Source of the DNA: a virus
Strand: one strand, 5' to 3'
Virus record (IMG/VR): IMGVR_UViG_3300032242_001192
Location: 1 to 64,000 of that record
Length of the DNA stretch: 64,000 nt
The first letter of the stretch is position 1; every line of letters begins with the position of its first letter. A model generated the notes under the pieces. That model was not told the origin of the DNA, did no database searches, and saw only the letters and a program-made list of their open reading frames with translations. A program made the position numbers and the translations under genes. Shown here piece by piece: positions 27,290 through 35,620 of the stretch.

Positions 27290-29947
27290 ATGGCATTTCA
27301 GCTTTCACCCGGCGTATTAGTTACCGAAATCGACAACACCGCGGGTGTTCCTTCTGTAGCAACAACTGCTGGAGCATTTTCGGGAGCCTTTCAATGGGGA
27401 CCTGTTGAAGAAGTTACAACAATAGATACAGAGAAAAATCTAGTAACAAAATTTGGAAATCCTGACGACACTACTGCAGGGTATTTCTTTACTGCAGCAA
27501 ACTTTTTGTCTTATGGAAACAATCTAAAAATTGTTCGTGTTGCAGACAACGGCGTTGCAAGAAACGCAGTTTCAACCCCATCGGGCAAAGTTACAGGCGT
27601 AACAATTTTAAATTCACCAAATACTTATACTACAGTTAATGACGTAGTTGTAAACTTTAGTGCATCTCAGCGTGGCACTACTGCAACAGGTAATGCTATT
27701 ATTTCCCCATATGGAAGATTGCAGGCAATTAATATGTCTGCCAGAGGATATGGATATAATGAGGCTCCGACTGTTCTTTTAAGTGGCGGAAATGGTACTG
27801 CGGTTAATACTGTCGCACTTAGTGCAGGACAATTACAAACAATTAGTGTATTATATGGCGGTAATAATTATAGTAGTCTATCTAATGCTGTTATTAGTGG
27901 CGGCACAGGTGCAACAGCATCATTAGAAGTACATTACAAATTAAAAGACCTACAGATAAATTCTGGCGGTACAAACTATGGTCCTGCAACAACGGGTGCT
28001 AATATTCGTTTCTCAGGCAATTTAGTTGTAGGCGGTACACACGCTACAGCCACACTTGTAGTTACAGGAAACGTAATTACGGGATATTCGATACTAACAA
28101 ATGGTAATGGATATATAGGTGCTCCAAACGTAATCATTACTAGACTTGATGGTAATACAGGTAGTGCTGCATCATTTACAGCAAATCTAGGATATGGATA
28201 TGTTAATACTGTAACAGTTACTGCAAATGGAACTTCTACTTTCACAGCTGCTCCAACAGTAACACTAAATAAAAACAGTGCTACATATTCAAATATTAAT
28301 GAAACTGCTATAGCATCTGCTCGCATCGCAGCACAGTTAGATTCTATAACTGTTGTACTTTCATCTGATAATTGGACAAGCACACCTTCAGTGCAAATAG
28401 TTCCTGCAACAAATGATGTAAATTATGTTACTAGTAATGCGATAGCAATTGCGTCTGTTGGTTATTCACTTATTGGTGTAACTATGCAGAATCAAGGATC
28501 GGGATATACTTCTGCTCCTACTGTAGATATCAGAAATGGCGCAGGTCTAATAACAACAGCAACACCAATTGTTGATTTTACTGCTCCACTAATAAAGAAT
28601 ACAGATAACTATATTTCCAATTATAGTTCAGGTGGATTAGCATATGGAGAATTTGCTGCTAAGTATGCGGGTTCTTTAGGAAATTCAATTCTTGTATCTT
28701 ACGCAGATAAAGATTCGTTTACAGGTTGGCAGTATGCTAGTCAGTTTAATTCTGCTCCTAGTAAATCTGCATATGTTTCAGCAAGAGGTGGTGCTGACGA
28801 TGAATTACATATCGTAGTAGTAGATGCAAACGGTTCATGGACAGGTACTGCTGGTTCTATCCTAGAAAAATTCTCATATGTATCTAAAGCATCTGATGCT
28901 AAGAACTCTGACAATTCTACAAACTACTATAAGGATGTGATTAATAATCAATCCAAGTATATTGTTTGGTTGAACCATAAAAATACAGATTGGGGTGGAG
29001 TATCTACAACAGACTTCACTACACTAACATCTAATGTAACGTATACATTGACAGGTGGTCGCGACGGTAATCAAGTGTCCGCAGCTAATGTCCAAGCAGG
29101 TTATTCGTTGTTTAGTAACGATGAGTTGTATGACGTAAGTTTAATTCCTATGGGTCCAACAACAGACGTTGGTGTAGTAAATACAGTTATTGGAATTGCT
29201 GAATCAAGAAGAGATTGTGTAGTGTTCGCATCTCCTCCATATACAAGTGTTGTTAATGCAACGAACCAATCAACTAATATTATTTCTTACAGAAATCAAT
29301 TAACAAATTCATCATTTGCTGTTTTAGATTCTGGTTGGAAATATCAGTATGATCGTTACAACGATAAGTATCGTTATGTCCCATTGAATGGAGACGTCGC
29401 AGGCTTATCCGCAAGAACAGATTATATTGCTGATCCTTGGTTCTCTCCTGCAGGATATAACAGAGGCGTAATCAAGAATGTTGTTAAACTAGCATATTCT
29501 CCATCTAAGACAGACAGAGACGATCTATATAAAATAGGTATTAACCCAGTTGTTACGTTCCCAGGACAAGGTACCTTGTTATTTGGTGACAAGACATTGT
29601 TAGCAAGACCTAGCGCATTTGATCGTATTAATGTTCGTAGATTGTTTATTGTTCTAGAGAAGGCAATTTCTACAGCATCTAAATTCCAGTTGTTTGAATT
29701 CAACGATCCATTTACAAGAGCACAGTTTAGAAATCTTGTAGAACCATTCTTAAGAGATGTTCAAGGTCGTCGTGGTATTACAGACTTCAGAGTTGTGTGC
29801 GATGAAACAAATAACACTGCAGACATTGTAGATCGTAACGAATTTGTTGCGGATATTTACATTAAACCTGCAAGAGCAATCAACTTTATTCAGTTGAATT
29901 TTGTGGCTACAAGAACAGGCGTTTCCTTCGAAGAAGTCGGCGCTTAA
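27290..29947 (+). CDS. 18: Tail sheath protein gp18 with expanded variable domain
   Basis: An 885-residue contractile sheath subunit. The N-terminal SPGVLVTEIDNTAGVPSVAT and GAFQWGPVEEVTTI, and the C-terminal half with TGGRDGN (~605), DPWFSPAGYNRGVIK (~718-732) and RTGVSFEEVGA at the end, are diagnostic of gp18. It exceeds T4 gp18 (659) by about 225 residues, because roughly residues 100-430 are replaced by a repetitive beta-rich insertion with recurrent GGxNY, GYxxAPTV and GSGYTSAPTVDI units. In T4 the corresponding outer domains are dispensable for the sheath core and exposed. It has a strong AAGGAG site and its own late promoter. Confidence 0.94.
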   Translation: MAFQLSPGVLVTEIDNTAGVPSVATTAGAFSGAFQWGPVEEVTTIDTEKNLVTKFGNPDDTTAGYFFTAANFLSYGNNLKIVRVADNGVARNAVSTPSGKVTGVTILNSPNTYTTVNDVVVNFSASQRGTTATGNAIISPYGRLQAINMSARGYGYNEAPTVLLSGGNGTAVNTVALSAGQLQTISVLYGGNNYSSLSNAVISGGTGATASLEVHYKLKDLQINSGGTNYGPATTGANIRFSGNLVVGGTHATATLVVTGNVITGYSILTNGNGYIGAPNVIITRLDGNTGSAASFTANLGYGYVNTVTVTANGTSTFTAAPTVTLNKNSATYSNINETAIASARIAAQLDSITVVLSSDNWTSTPSVQIVPATNDVNYVTSNAIAIASVGYSLIGVTMQNQGSGYTSAPTVDIRNGAGLITTATPIVDFTAPLIKNTDNYISNYSSGGLAYGEFAAKYAGSLGNSILVSYADKDSFTGWQYASQFNSAPSKSAYVSARGGADDELHIVVVDANGSWTGTAGSILEKFSYVSKASDAKNSDNSTNYYKDVINNQSKYIVWLNHKNTDWGGVSTTDFTTLTSNVTYTLTGGRDGNQVSAANVQAGYSLFSNDELYDVSLIPMGPTTDVGVVNTVIGIAESRRDCVVFASPPYTSVVNATNQSTNIISYRNQLTNSSFAVLDSGWKYQYDRYNDKYRYVPLNGDVAGLSARTDYIADPWFSPAGYNRGVIKNVVKLAYSPSKTDRDDLYKIGINPVVTFPGQGTLLFGDKTLLARPSAFDRINVRRLFIVLEKAISTASKFQLFEFNDPFTRAQFRNLVEPFLRDVQGRRGITDFRVVCDETNNTADIVDRNEFVADIYIKPARAINFIQLNFVATRTGVSFEEVGA

Positions 29948-29962
29948 TAGGAGTATAGAAAA

Positions 29963-30538
29963 ATGGCAATACCATTTAATGTAGAAAGATTTAAGTCGGA
30001 ACTAACGAATGGTGGGGCACGTCCCAATCAGTTTGCGGTTCAATTGACATTTCCAAACTATGTCACATCCAGAGCATCTGCTGTAACTAAGTCGCCATTC
30101 TTGGTAACTGTTGCAGAACTTCCTGGACAGACTATTGGAGTTACTCCTGTTTATTACCGTGGTCGTTTAATTAAAATGGCAGGTGATAGAGAGTTTGCTC
30201 CATTCCAAATTACAGTTCTAAACGATTCAGGATTTACAATTAGATCCGCTATTGAACAGTGGATGAACGGAATAGAAAATCTAGCAAATAAGACAGGTGC
30301 TTTACAGCCTGCAACTTATCAAACAGATATGTTTGTTTCTCAATTAGATCGCAATGGCGCAGTTCTGAAGCAATATAAATTAATAGGTGCATTCCCAGTC
30401 GATATCGGCGCAGTTGGATTGGATTTTGGTTCTAACGATCAATTATCAACATTCTCAGTTTCATTCCAATATCAAACTTTTGAATTTACAAATAATCCTG
30501 CAGCACAGTTAATCGACGCATTAACAACAATTGGTTAA
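29963..30538 (+). CDS. 19: Tail tube protein gp19
   Basis: A 191-residue tube subunit that stacks as hexamers inside the sheath and forms the DNA channel. RPNQFAVQLTFPNYV (about 20-34), TVAELPGQTIGVTPVYYRGR (~49-68) and FQITVLNDSGFTIRSAIEQW (~82-101) are typical of gp19, and the C-terminal TFSVSFQYQTFEF beta-strand matches the family end. Length is near T4 gp19 (163). A GGAG ribosome site precedes the ATG, 15 bases after the sheath stop. Confidence 0.94.
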   Translation: MAIPFNVERFKSELTNGGARPNQFAVQLTFPNYVTSRASAVTKSPFLVTVAELPGQTIGVTPVYYRGRLIKMAGDREFAPFQITVLNDSGFTIRSAIEQWMNGIENLANKTGALQPATYQTDMFVSQLDRNGAVLKQYKLIGAFPVDIGAVGLDFGSNDQLSTFSVSFQYQTFEFTNNPAAQLIDALTTIG

Positions 30539-30558
30539 TTTTATAAGTGATTTAAATT

Positions 30559-32133
30559 ATGGCAGTTAAACTATTTGGTTTTACCTTTGGTAAGGAAGAA
30601 GACCCCATTGATAGAAAAATGCAGGGGTTCGCTACACCTGTATCTGACGATGGAGCATCCACAGTACAGGCAGGTGGATATTTTGGAACGTATGTTGATT
30701 TAGATGCAACCGCAAAATCTGAGTATGAATTAATTACCAGATATAGAGAAGCATCTTTATATGCGGATTGTGCGGGAGCAGTTGACGAAATTTTAACTGA
30801 GGCAATAGCAGCAGTTGATGATGAGGCAGCGGTACAAATTAATTTAGATCAGCTGGATATTCCAGAAGATATTAAAGATACAATTATTAATGAATTTGAT
30901 TATCTATATAAATTAATAGATTTTAATGAAAAGGGAATGGATTATTTTAGACGTTGGTATATCGACGGCAGAATATATCTTCAGAAAATAATTGATACTA
31001 AAAATCCAAAAAGAGGAATTTTAGAAACTCTAATTATTGATCCTAGAAAAATTAAAAAGATTCGTGAAGTTAAAAAAGAAAGAGATAAAGATTCAGGTAT
31101 TGATATTATCAAATCTACTGAAGAGTTTTTCTTATATAATGAAAAAGGGATTACATATAACCAAGGTTATACAGCAACAACTGCTCCTAACTCTGGTATA
31201 AAAATTGCAACTGACGCTATTACATTCGTACCATCTGGATTAATGGATTTGGATAAGAATGTAGTGTTAGGTTATTTACATAAGGCTATTAAGCCTGTGA
31301 ATCAATTAAAGATGATGGAAGATTCTTTAGTAATCTATAGATTAGCTAGAGCTCCTGAAAGAAGAATATTTTATATTGATGTTGGTAATTTACCAAAGAT
31401 TAAAGCCGAACAATATTTAAAAGATATTATGGCGAGATATCGTAACAAGATTGTATACGATTCAAATACTGGTGAAGTTAGAGACGATAGAAAAATGATG
31501 ACAATGCTTGAGGATTTCTGGCTACCAAGACGTGAAGGTGGTAAAGGTACAGAAATTACTACATTGCCAGGTGGAGAAAGTTTAGGGCAGATTGAGGATA
31601 TCAATTATTTTCAGACTAAATTATATCAATCGTTAAATGTACCTATTTCAAGATTGCAGCCACAGACAGGTATATCGTTTGGTAGAGCAACAGAGATAAC
31701 AAGAGACGAATTAAAATTTGCTAAGTTTGTTGGAAGATTAAGAAAGAAGTTTAATGAGCTATTTCAAGATTTATTGAAAACTCAACTTATTTTAAAGGGT
31801 GTTATAACAGACAAAGATTGGAACCAAATTAAGGCAGGCATTCAATATAGATATGCGCAGGATCAGTATTTTGAAGAAATGAAAAATGCTGAGAATTTGA
31901 GAAACAGAATAGATTTATTGACACAGATGCAACCATTTGTAGGTGCATATTACAGTCAAGAATATGTTATGAAAAATATCTTAAGAATGTCTGATAAGGA
32001 AATGCAAGCGATGAAGGCACAGATTGAGTCTGAACCTCCACCGCCGCAAGTAGGTATGCCGGGTATGCCACCAGGTCAGATGCCTGCGGGGCAAGCTCCA
32101 GGAGCACCCGAAGGCTATACCCAACAAGGTTAA
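30559..32133 (+). CDS. 20: Portal protein gp20
   Basis: The 524-residue portal, forming the dodecameric ring through which DNA is packaged. YREASLYADCAGAVDEILTE (about 62-81), FRRWYIDGRIYLQKIID (~130-146), PRKIKKIREVKKERD and VPISRLQPQTGISFGRATEI (~363-382) are conserved blocks of gp20. The C-terminal ~35 residues are Pro/Gly/Met rich and probably disordered in the capsid. Length equals T4 gp20 (524). A late promoter follows immediately after the stop. Confidence 0.95.
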   Translation: MAVKLFGFTFGKEEDPIDRKMQGFATPVSDDGASTVQAGGYFGTYVDLDATAKSEYELITRYREASLYADCAGAVDEILTEAIAAVDDEAAVQINLDQLDIPEDIKDTIINEFDYLYKLIDFNEKGMDYFRRWYIDGRIYLQKIIDTKNPKRGILETLIIDPRKIKKIREVKKERDKDSGIDIIKSTEEFFLYNEKGITYNQGYTATTAPNSGIKIATDAITFVPSGLMDLDKNVVLGYLHKAIKPVNQLKMMEDSLVIYRLARAPERRIFYIDVGNLPKIKAEQYLKDIMARYRNKIVYDSNTGEVRDDRKMMTMLEDFWLPRREGGKGTEITTLPGGESLGQIEDINYFQTKLYQSLNVPISRLQPQTGISFGRATEITRDELKFAKFVGRLRKKFNELFQDLLKTQLILKGVITDKDWNQIKAGIQYRYAQDQYFEEMKNAENLRNRIDLLTQMQPFVGAYYSQEYVMKNILRMSDKEMQAMKAQIESEPPPPQVGMPGMPPGQMPAGQAPGAPEGYTQQG

Positions 32134-32141
32134 TATAAATA
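32134..32141 (+). promoter_or_regulatory. T4-type late promoter before prohead core genes
   Basis: Exact TATAAATA directly after the gene 20 stop codon and 26 bases before the likely start of the small prohead-core gene. It would drive the core/protease segment separately from the portal. Confidence 0.65.
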
Positions 32142-32166
32142 AATAATGATCAGTAAAGGAATAATT

Positions 32167-32346
32167 ATGGAATCGACAGCAATACAACAAATGGTTGACA
32201 ATATTATTTTAGGCAACCAACACGATGCGATTAAGAATTTTAATGATGCAATGGGTTTCAAATTATCAGATGCACTTGATGCTAAGAAAACGGAAATTGC
32301 ATCCTCAATAGGAAAAACGGAAGTAACCGACGATGAAACAGTTTAA
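32167..32346 (+). CDS. Small prohead core protein (gp67-like position)
   Basis: A 59-residue protein between portal and protease, the place of the T4 core gene 67. The pattern IILGNQHDAIKNFNDAMGFK then LSDALDAKKTEIASSI (about residues 13-48) is shared with small proteins at this place in marine T4-like phages. I chose the second ATG because an AAAGGA ribosome site sits seven bases before it; an ATG 21 bases upstream lacks one. The end overlaps the next gene by 14 bases. Prohead core role is inferred from place; the sequence is too short for a firm homology call. Confidence 0.65.
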   Translation: MESTAIQQMVDNIILGNQHDAIKNFNDAMGFKLSDALDAKKTEIASSIGKTEVTDDETV

Positions 32347-33253
32347 ATCTTTAAGAGAAGAAACTTTAGAAGAAAAATTAAAAGCATCGGATCCTGCTGG
32401 AACGTACATTCACGATTTTGTACATTCTGACAATCCTAAGTTTGCAGGTAAGTCTAAAGCTAAACGTATTCAAATGGCTTTGGCTGCTTCTTATGCAGCT
32501 AAAGGTAAATCAAGAAACGAAGACGTTGAGCTGGATGAAGAAACAAAGACTATGAGTCGCGCTGCCAAAGGTGTAATGAAGTATGGCAAAGATGGTATGC
32601 AAGCTCTATCTAAGGCAGGCAAAGAAGGAAAGAACTTAGACAAGGTTCGTAGCAAATACAATAAGTATGATGAGTCCGTAGATGAAGGAATGATGGATGC
32701 CGTTAAAACAATGGCCAAGAAAGCAACTAAAGCTTTGACAGGCGGCTCAGATGAAGATCAATTAAAGAATTTACAAAAGAAGATGGGCGTGCCTCAAACA
32801 GGCAAGAAACCTACATCTGAAGAAACAGAATTAGACGAGGCGTCTTATTCAGCAAAAGCAGCTCGTGCAGGTAAAGACATTGGCAAGCCAGGAAAAAACT
32901 TTTCTAAGATTGCAAAAGATGCAGGTAAGCGTTATGGTTCTAAGGCAGCAGGTAATCGCGTAGCCGGAGCAATACTAGCAAAACTAAGAAAAGAAGAAAC
33001 AGAATTAGATGAAGTTAATATGACTGCTCACATTAAGCGTCAAGCAACCAAATTAAGAATGAAAGCTGGTGGTATCAAAATAAACCAACCAACTACAAGA
33101 GCTCCTTTTCCGGCACCAACTTCTACAAGCGAAGGAACAGTTCAAGATGTTGCAGACGCTTCTATGAATCTTATTGGACAAAGTGCAAGTGCTTTAAATA
33201 AAGTTACTAAAGGAAAAGATCCTAGTTCATTGGTTGGCAAGAAAACAAAATAA
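32333..33253 (+). CDS. Lysine-rich protein with repeated gp21-type LxE sites (putative internal/core protein)
   Basis: A 306-residue protein, rich in Lys and Ala (visibly basic segments), between the small core gene and the protease. Acidic punctuation marks recur: VELDE (residues 66-70 region), ETELDE (165-169) and ETELDE (223-227). Each contains L-D-E, which fits the (L/I)-x-E cleavage rule of the T4 prohead protease gp21, so the protein may be cut into basic peptides that stay with DNA in the head. The N-terminus (MKQFKSLREETLEEKLKASD) also contains an LEE site. Processing is inference; what is seen is repeat spacing, charge and location. I do not recognise a named family beyond similar proteins in marine phages. 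Confidence 0.6.
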   Translation: MKQFKSLREETLEEKLKASDPAGTYIHDFVHSDNPKFAGKSKAKRIQMALAASYAAKGKSRNEDVELDEETKTMSRAAKGVMKYGKDGMQALSKAGKEGKNLDKVRSKYNKYDESVDEGMMDAVKTMAKKATKALTGGSDEDQLKNLQKKMGVPQTGKKPTSEETELDEASYSAKAARAGKDIGKPGKNFSKIAKDAGKRYGSKAAGNRVAGAILAKLRKEETELDEVNMTAHIKRQATKLRMKAGGIKINQPTTRAPFPAPTSTSEGTVQDVADASMNLIGQSASALNKVTKGKDPSSLVGKKTK

Positions 33254-33262
33254 GAGAATCAA

Positions 33263-33664
33263 ATGGCAGTAACAACAACTATTCTTAAAAATACAAGACA
33301 GCAAACTATAGTTAAGTTTGTTGGAGATGGTCAAGCTAATCTAACATACCTTGATGCTATGTATGCTGGCGATGTTATGGACATGCCAAATATTTCTATG
33401 CCAATTACTCAGTTAGCATGGTCTACATCTGACGCAAACTTTAATCCAATTTATATTAAGAGACCTTTTACTGCTACAGCGAATACTCATATTTTACATA
33501 GTGCAGATAATTGGTCATTGGCACAAGCATATGGAATAGCAGATACATCAAACGCAAGTTCAAATATTAATGTTATATTACCTGCAGGTGGAGCTACACT
33601 ATACTTAACAATTTCTAAACCAGGTGGTTTCGTTGCACCTGATCTACAAGCTAATAGAAAATAA
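33263..33664 (+). CDS. Hypothetical head-cluster protein
   Basis: A 133-residue beta-rich protein between the LxE-repeat protein and the gp21 protease. It starts TTTILKNTRQQTIVKFVGDG and ends with a Gly-rich ILPAGGATLYLTISKPGGF segment. No T4 counterpart sits here. Similar proteins occur in pelagic T4-like genomes, and the compact single beta domain with no enzyme motif would fit a head decoration or vertex protein, but that is only a guess from location. An AAGAG ribosome site precedes the ATG. Confidence 0.55.
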   Translation: MAVTTTILKNTRQQTIVKFVGDGQANLTYLDAMYAGDVMDMPNISMPITQLAWSTSDANFNPIYIKRPFTATANTHILHSADNWSLAQAYGIADTSNASSNINVILPAGGATLYLTISKPGGFVAPDLQANRK

Positions 33665-33677
33665 CTAAGAGAACTAT

Positions 33678-34328
33678 ATGAAACTAATTAAAGAAGTTGC
33701 ACAGGATTTAAATTATCTTGTAGAAGCAAAAGAAGGTGGAGGAAAGAATGTCTATATCGAAGGCATCTTTGCTCAGTCGGATACACCAAATAGAAACAAG
33801 CGTACATATGGTAAAGATATCATGGAACGTGAAGTTAGCAACTATCAAAAGTTAATTGGGGAAAAGCGTTCTTTAGGAGAGCTTGGTCATCCGGAGAATC
33901 CTTCTATCAACCTTCATCAGGTTTCCCACCTAATAACTAGCCTAAGAATGGAAGGCAAAGATGTTATTGGTAGAGCAAAAATTTTAGAAACTCCAATGGG
34001 AGTTATTGCAAAGAATTTAATAGAAAATGAAGTTCGTTTGGGCGTATCTACAAGAGGCTTGGGATCGTTAAAAATGAACTCTGAAGGTATCAATGAAGTG
34101 CAAGATGACTTTTATCTAGCAACAGTTGATATCGTCGCTGACCCGTCCGCCCCAGACGCCTTTGTGCAAGGAATAATGGAAAATGCAGAATGGGTGCTAG
34201 AGAATGGCGTATGGAAAGCGATGGATGTTGAAATTGCACAAAGACAAATCAAGAAGACTTCTGCTAAGAATTTAGACGAAGTTAAATTACAAATATTTGA
34301 AAAGTTTGTTAATCAATTGTCTAGGTAA
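33678..34328 (+). CDS. 21: Prohead core protease gp21
   Basis: The 216-residue serine protease that cleaves scaffold and capsid proteins during head maturation. The family histidine is in GELGHPENPSIN (His71) and the catalytic serine in RLGVSTRGLGS (Ser124), with the typical DIVADPSAPDAF segment near 150-162. These match herpes-protease-fold prohead proteases of T4 type. Length agrees with T4 gp21 (212). The neighbours (LxE-containing core protein, scaffold, capsid) are its likely substrates. Confidence 0.94.
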   Translation: MKLIKEVAQDLNYLVEAKEGGGKNVYIEGIFAQSDTPNRNKRTYGKDIMEREVSNYQKLIGEKRSLGELGHPENPSINLHQVSHLITSLRMEGKDVIGRAKILETPMGVIAKNLIENEVRLGVSTRGLGSLKMNSEGINEVQDDFYLATVDIVADPSAPDAFVQGIMENAEWVLENGVWKAMDVEIAQRQIKKTSAKNLDEVKLQIFEKFVNQLSR

Positions 34329-34335
34329 CTAGAAT

Positions 34336-34343
34336 TATAAATA
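34336..34343 (+). promoter_or_regulatory. T4-type late promoter before gene 22
   Basis: Exact TATAAATA in the 50-base gap between genes 21 and 22, 36 bases before the scaffold start; a TTTAGGAGA ribosome site follows. Confidence 0.72.
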
Positions 34344-34378
34344 TTGATTGAGAATATTCATACATTTAGGAGACACTA

Positions 34379-35572
34379 ATGTCAGTAGAAAGTAAAGTTA
34401 AGGAATTGCTAAATCGCGTTTCTGAAAAGGCTTCATTAAATGAAGACTTAGGCCAACCGCGCCAAGGTGATTCGAAGGATGCCCCAAAGGCTGGCCAAAT
34501 GGTTCCAACCAGCGGCAAGGATTCAACTCTTAGCCCAGCAAACTCTGGCGATCATAGTCAGCCTAAGCAGGGTGATTCAAAGGAAGCATCTTTTGAAACA
34601 CGTGAAGGTTCTGATGATAACCAAGGAGCGAAAGTATCCGGCGGTATATCTAAGAACGATATCCAAATGAAGGGTCCTGTTGGTGCAGCACCAAACTTCA
34701 CAACAACAAAAGATTTAAAACAGATTCCTCAGAACACAGGTATTCATATGCAACATGAAGATACTGAAGAAGATGAAAATCTAGAAGTTGTTGCAGAAGA
34801 AGAACAAGTGGAAGATGAAGAGACAACAGAAACTACTGTTGAACCTATTGATCTTTCTCCAATTTTCGGTGAAGATTTATCCGAAGATTTCAGACAAAAG
34901 GCAACATCCATTTTCGAGGCAGCAGTTATTGCTCGCGTAAATAACGAAATGGAAAAAGTTGCTGAGGCATTAGAAGAAAAATATGCTGAAGAATTTGCAG
35001 AATACAAAGACAGTATTGTAGAAAAAGTAGATGCATACATGAACTATGTGGTTGAAAGCTACATGGAAGAAAACAAATTAGCGATTGAAAATGGTCTTCG
35101 CACTGAGATTGCAGAAGATTTCATGTCGGGTCTAAAGGCGCTCTTCAAAGAACATTACATTGAAGTGCCTGAAGAAAAATATGATGTAATAGGTGAATTA
35201 CAAGCTAAGGTAACAGAGTTGGAAGAAAGCTTAAATGCTCAGGTAGACAACAATGTGGGATTAAATACCGAAGTAACAGATTTAAAGCGTTCTCTTATTA
35301 TCAAGGAAATGTCTAGCGATCTAGCAGATACAGAAGTAAGTAAACTAACAAAACTTTTAGAAGGTGTTGATTTCGAAAATGCAGAAATCTACAAAGAAAA
35401 AGTTTCCGTTATTAAGGAAAATTATTTCCCTAAAGAGGCTGCTGCAAAAACAGCGAAAAAAGAGTCTCGCACATTGTTAGAAGACACAAGCATTGAGCCT
35501 AAGTTCACTGAAAGCAACGATGTTGTTTCAGCGTATGCAAGCGCCTTATCAAGAACAATCAAAAGAACATAA
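34379..35572 (+). CDS. 22: Prohead scaffold protein gp22
   Basis: The 397-residue main scaffold at the canonical place between protease and capsid. The first ~130 residues are polar and low in complexity (repeated QPRQGDSKDAPK / QPKQGDSKEASF units), followed by a highly acidic stretch (EEDENLEVVAEEEQVEDEE) and then long charged helices with coiled-coil character from about 170 to 330, as expected of gp22. The segment SPIFGEDLSEDFRQKATSIF (~160-180) is conserved among T4-like scaffolds. It contains (L/I)xE sites for gp21. Length is larger than T4 gp22 (269) because of the N-terminal repeat-like part. Confidence 0.9.
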   Translation: MSVESKVKELLNRVSEKASLNEDLGQPRQGDSKDAPKAGQMVPTSGKDSTLSPANSGDHSQPKQGDSKEASFETREGSDDNQGAKVSGGISKNDIQMKGPVGAAPNFTTTKDLKQIPQNTGIHMQHEDTEEDENLEVVAEEEQVEDEETTETTVEPIDLSPIFGEDLSEDFRQKATSIFEAAVIARVNNEMEKVAEALEEKYAEEFAEYKDSIVEKVDAYMNYVVESYMEENKLAIENGLRTEIAEDFMSGLKALFKEHYIEVPEEKYDVIGELQAKVTELEESLNAQVDNNVGLNTEVTDLKRSLIIKEMSSDLADTEVSKLTKLLEGVDFENAEIYKEKVSVIKENYFPKEAAAKTAKKESRTLLEDTSIEPKFTESNDVVSAYASALSRTIKRT

Positions 35573-35574
35573 CT

Positions 35575-35582
35575 TATAAATA
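35575..35582 (+). promoter_or_regulatory. T4-type late promoter before gene 23
   Basis: Exact TATAAATA immediately after the gene 22 stop, 39 bases before the capsid ATG, with a strong AAAGGAGA ribosome site between. Capsid genes need the highest late expression, which fits a dedicated promoter and the terminator after the gene. Confidence 0.78.
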
Positions 35583-35620
35583 AATAAGTCCAATTTAAAA
35601 AGTCACTAAAGGAGACATAA

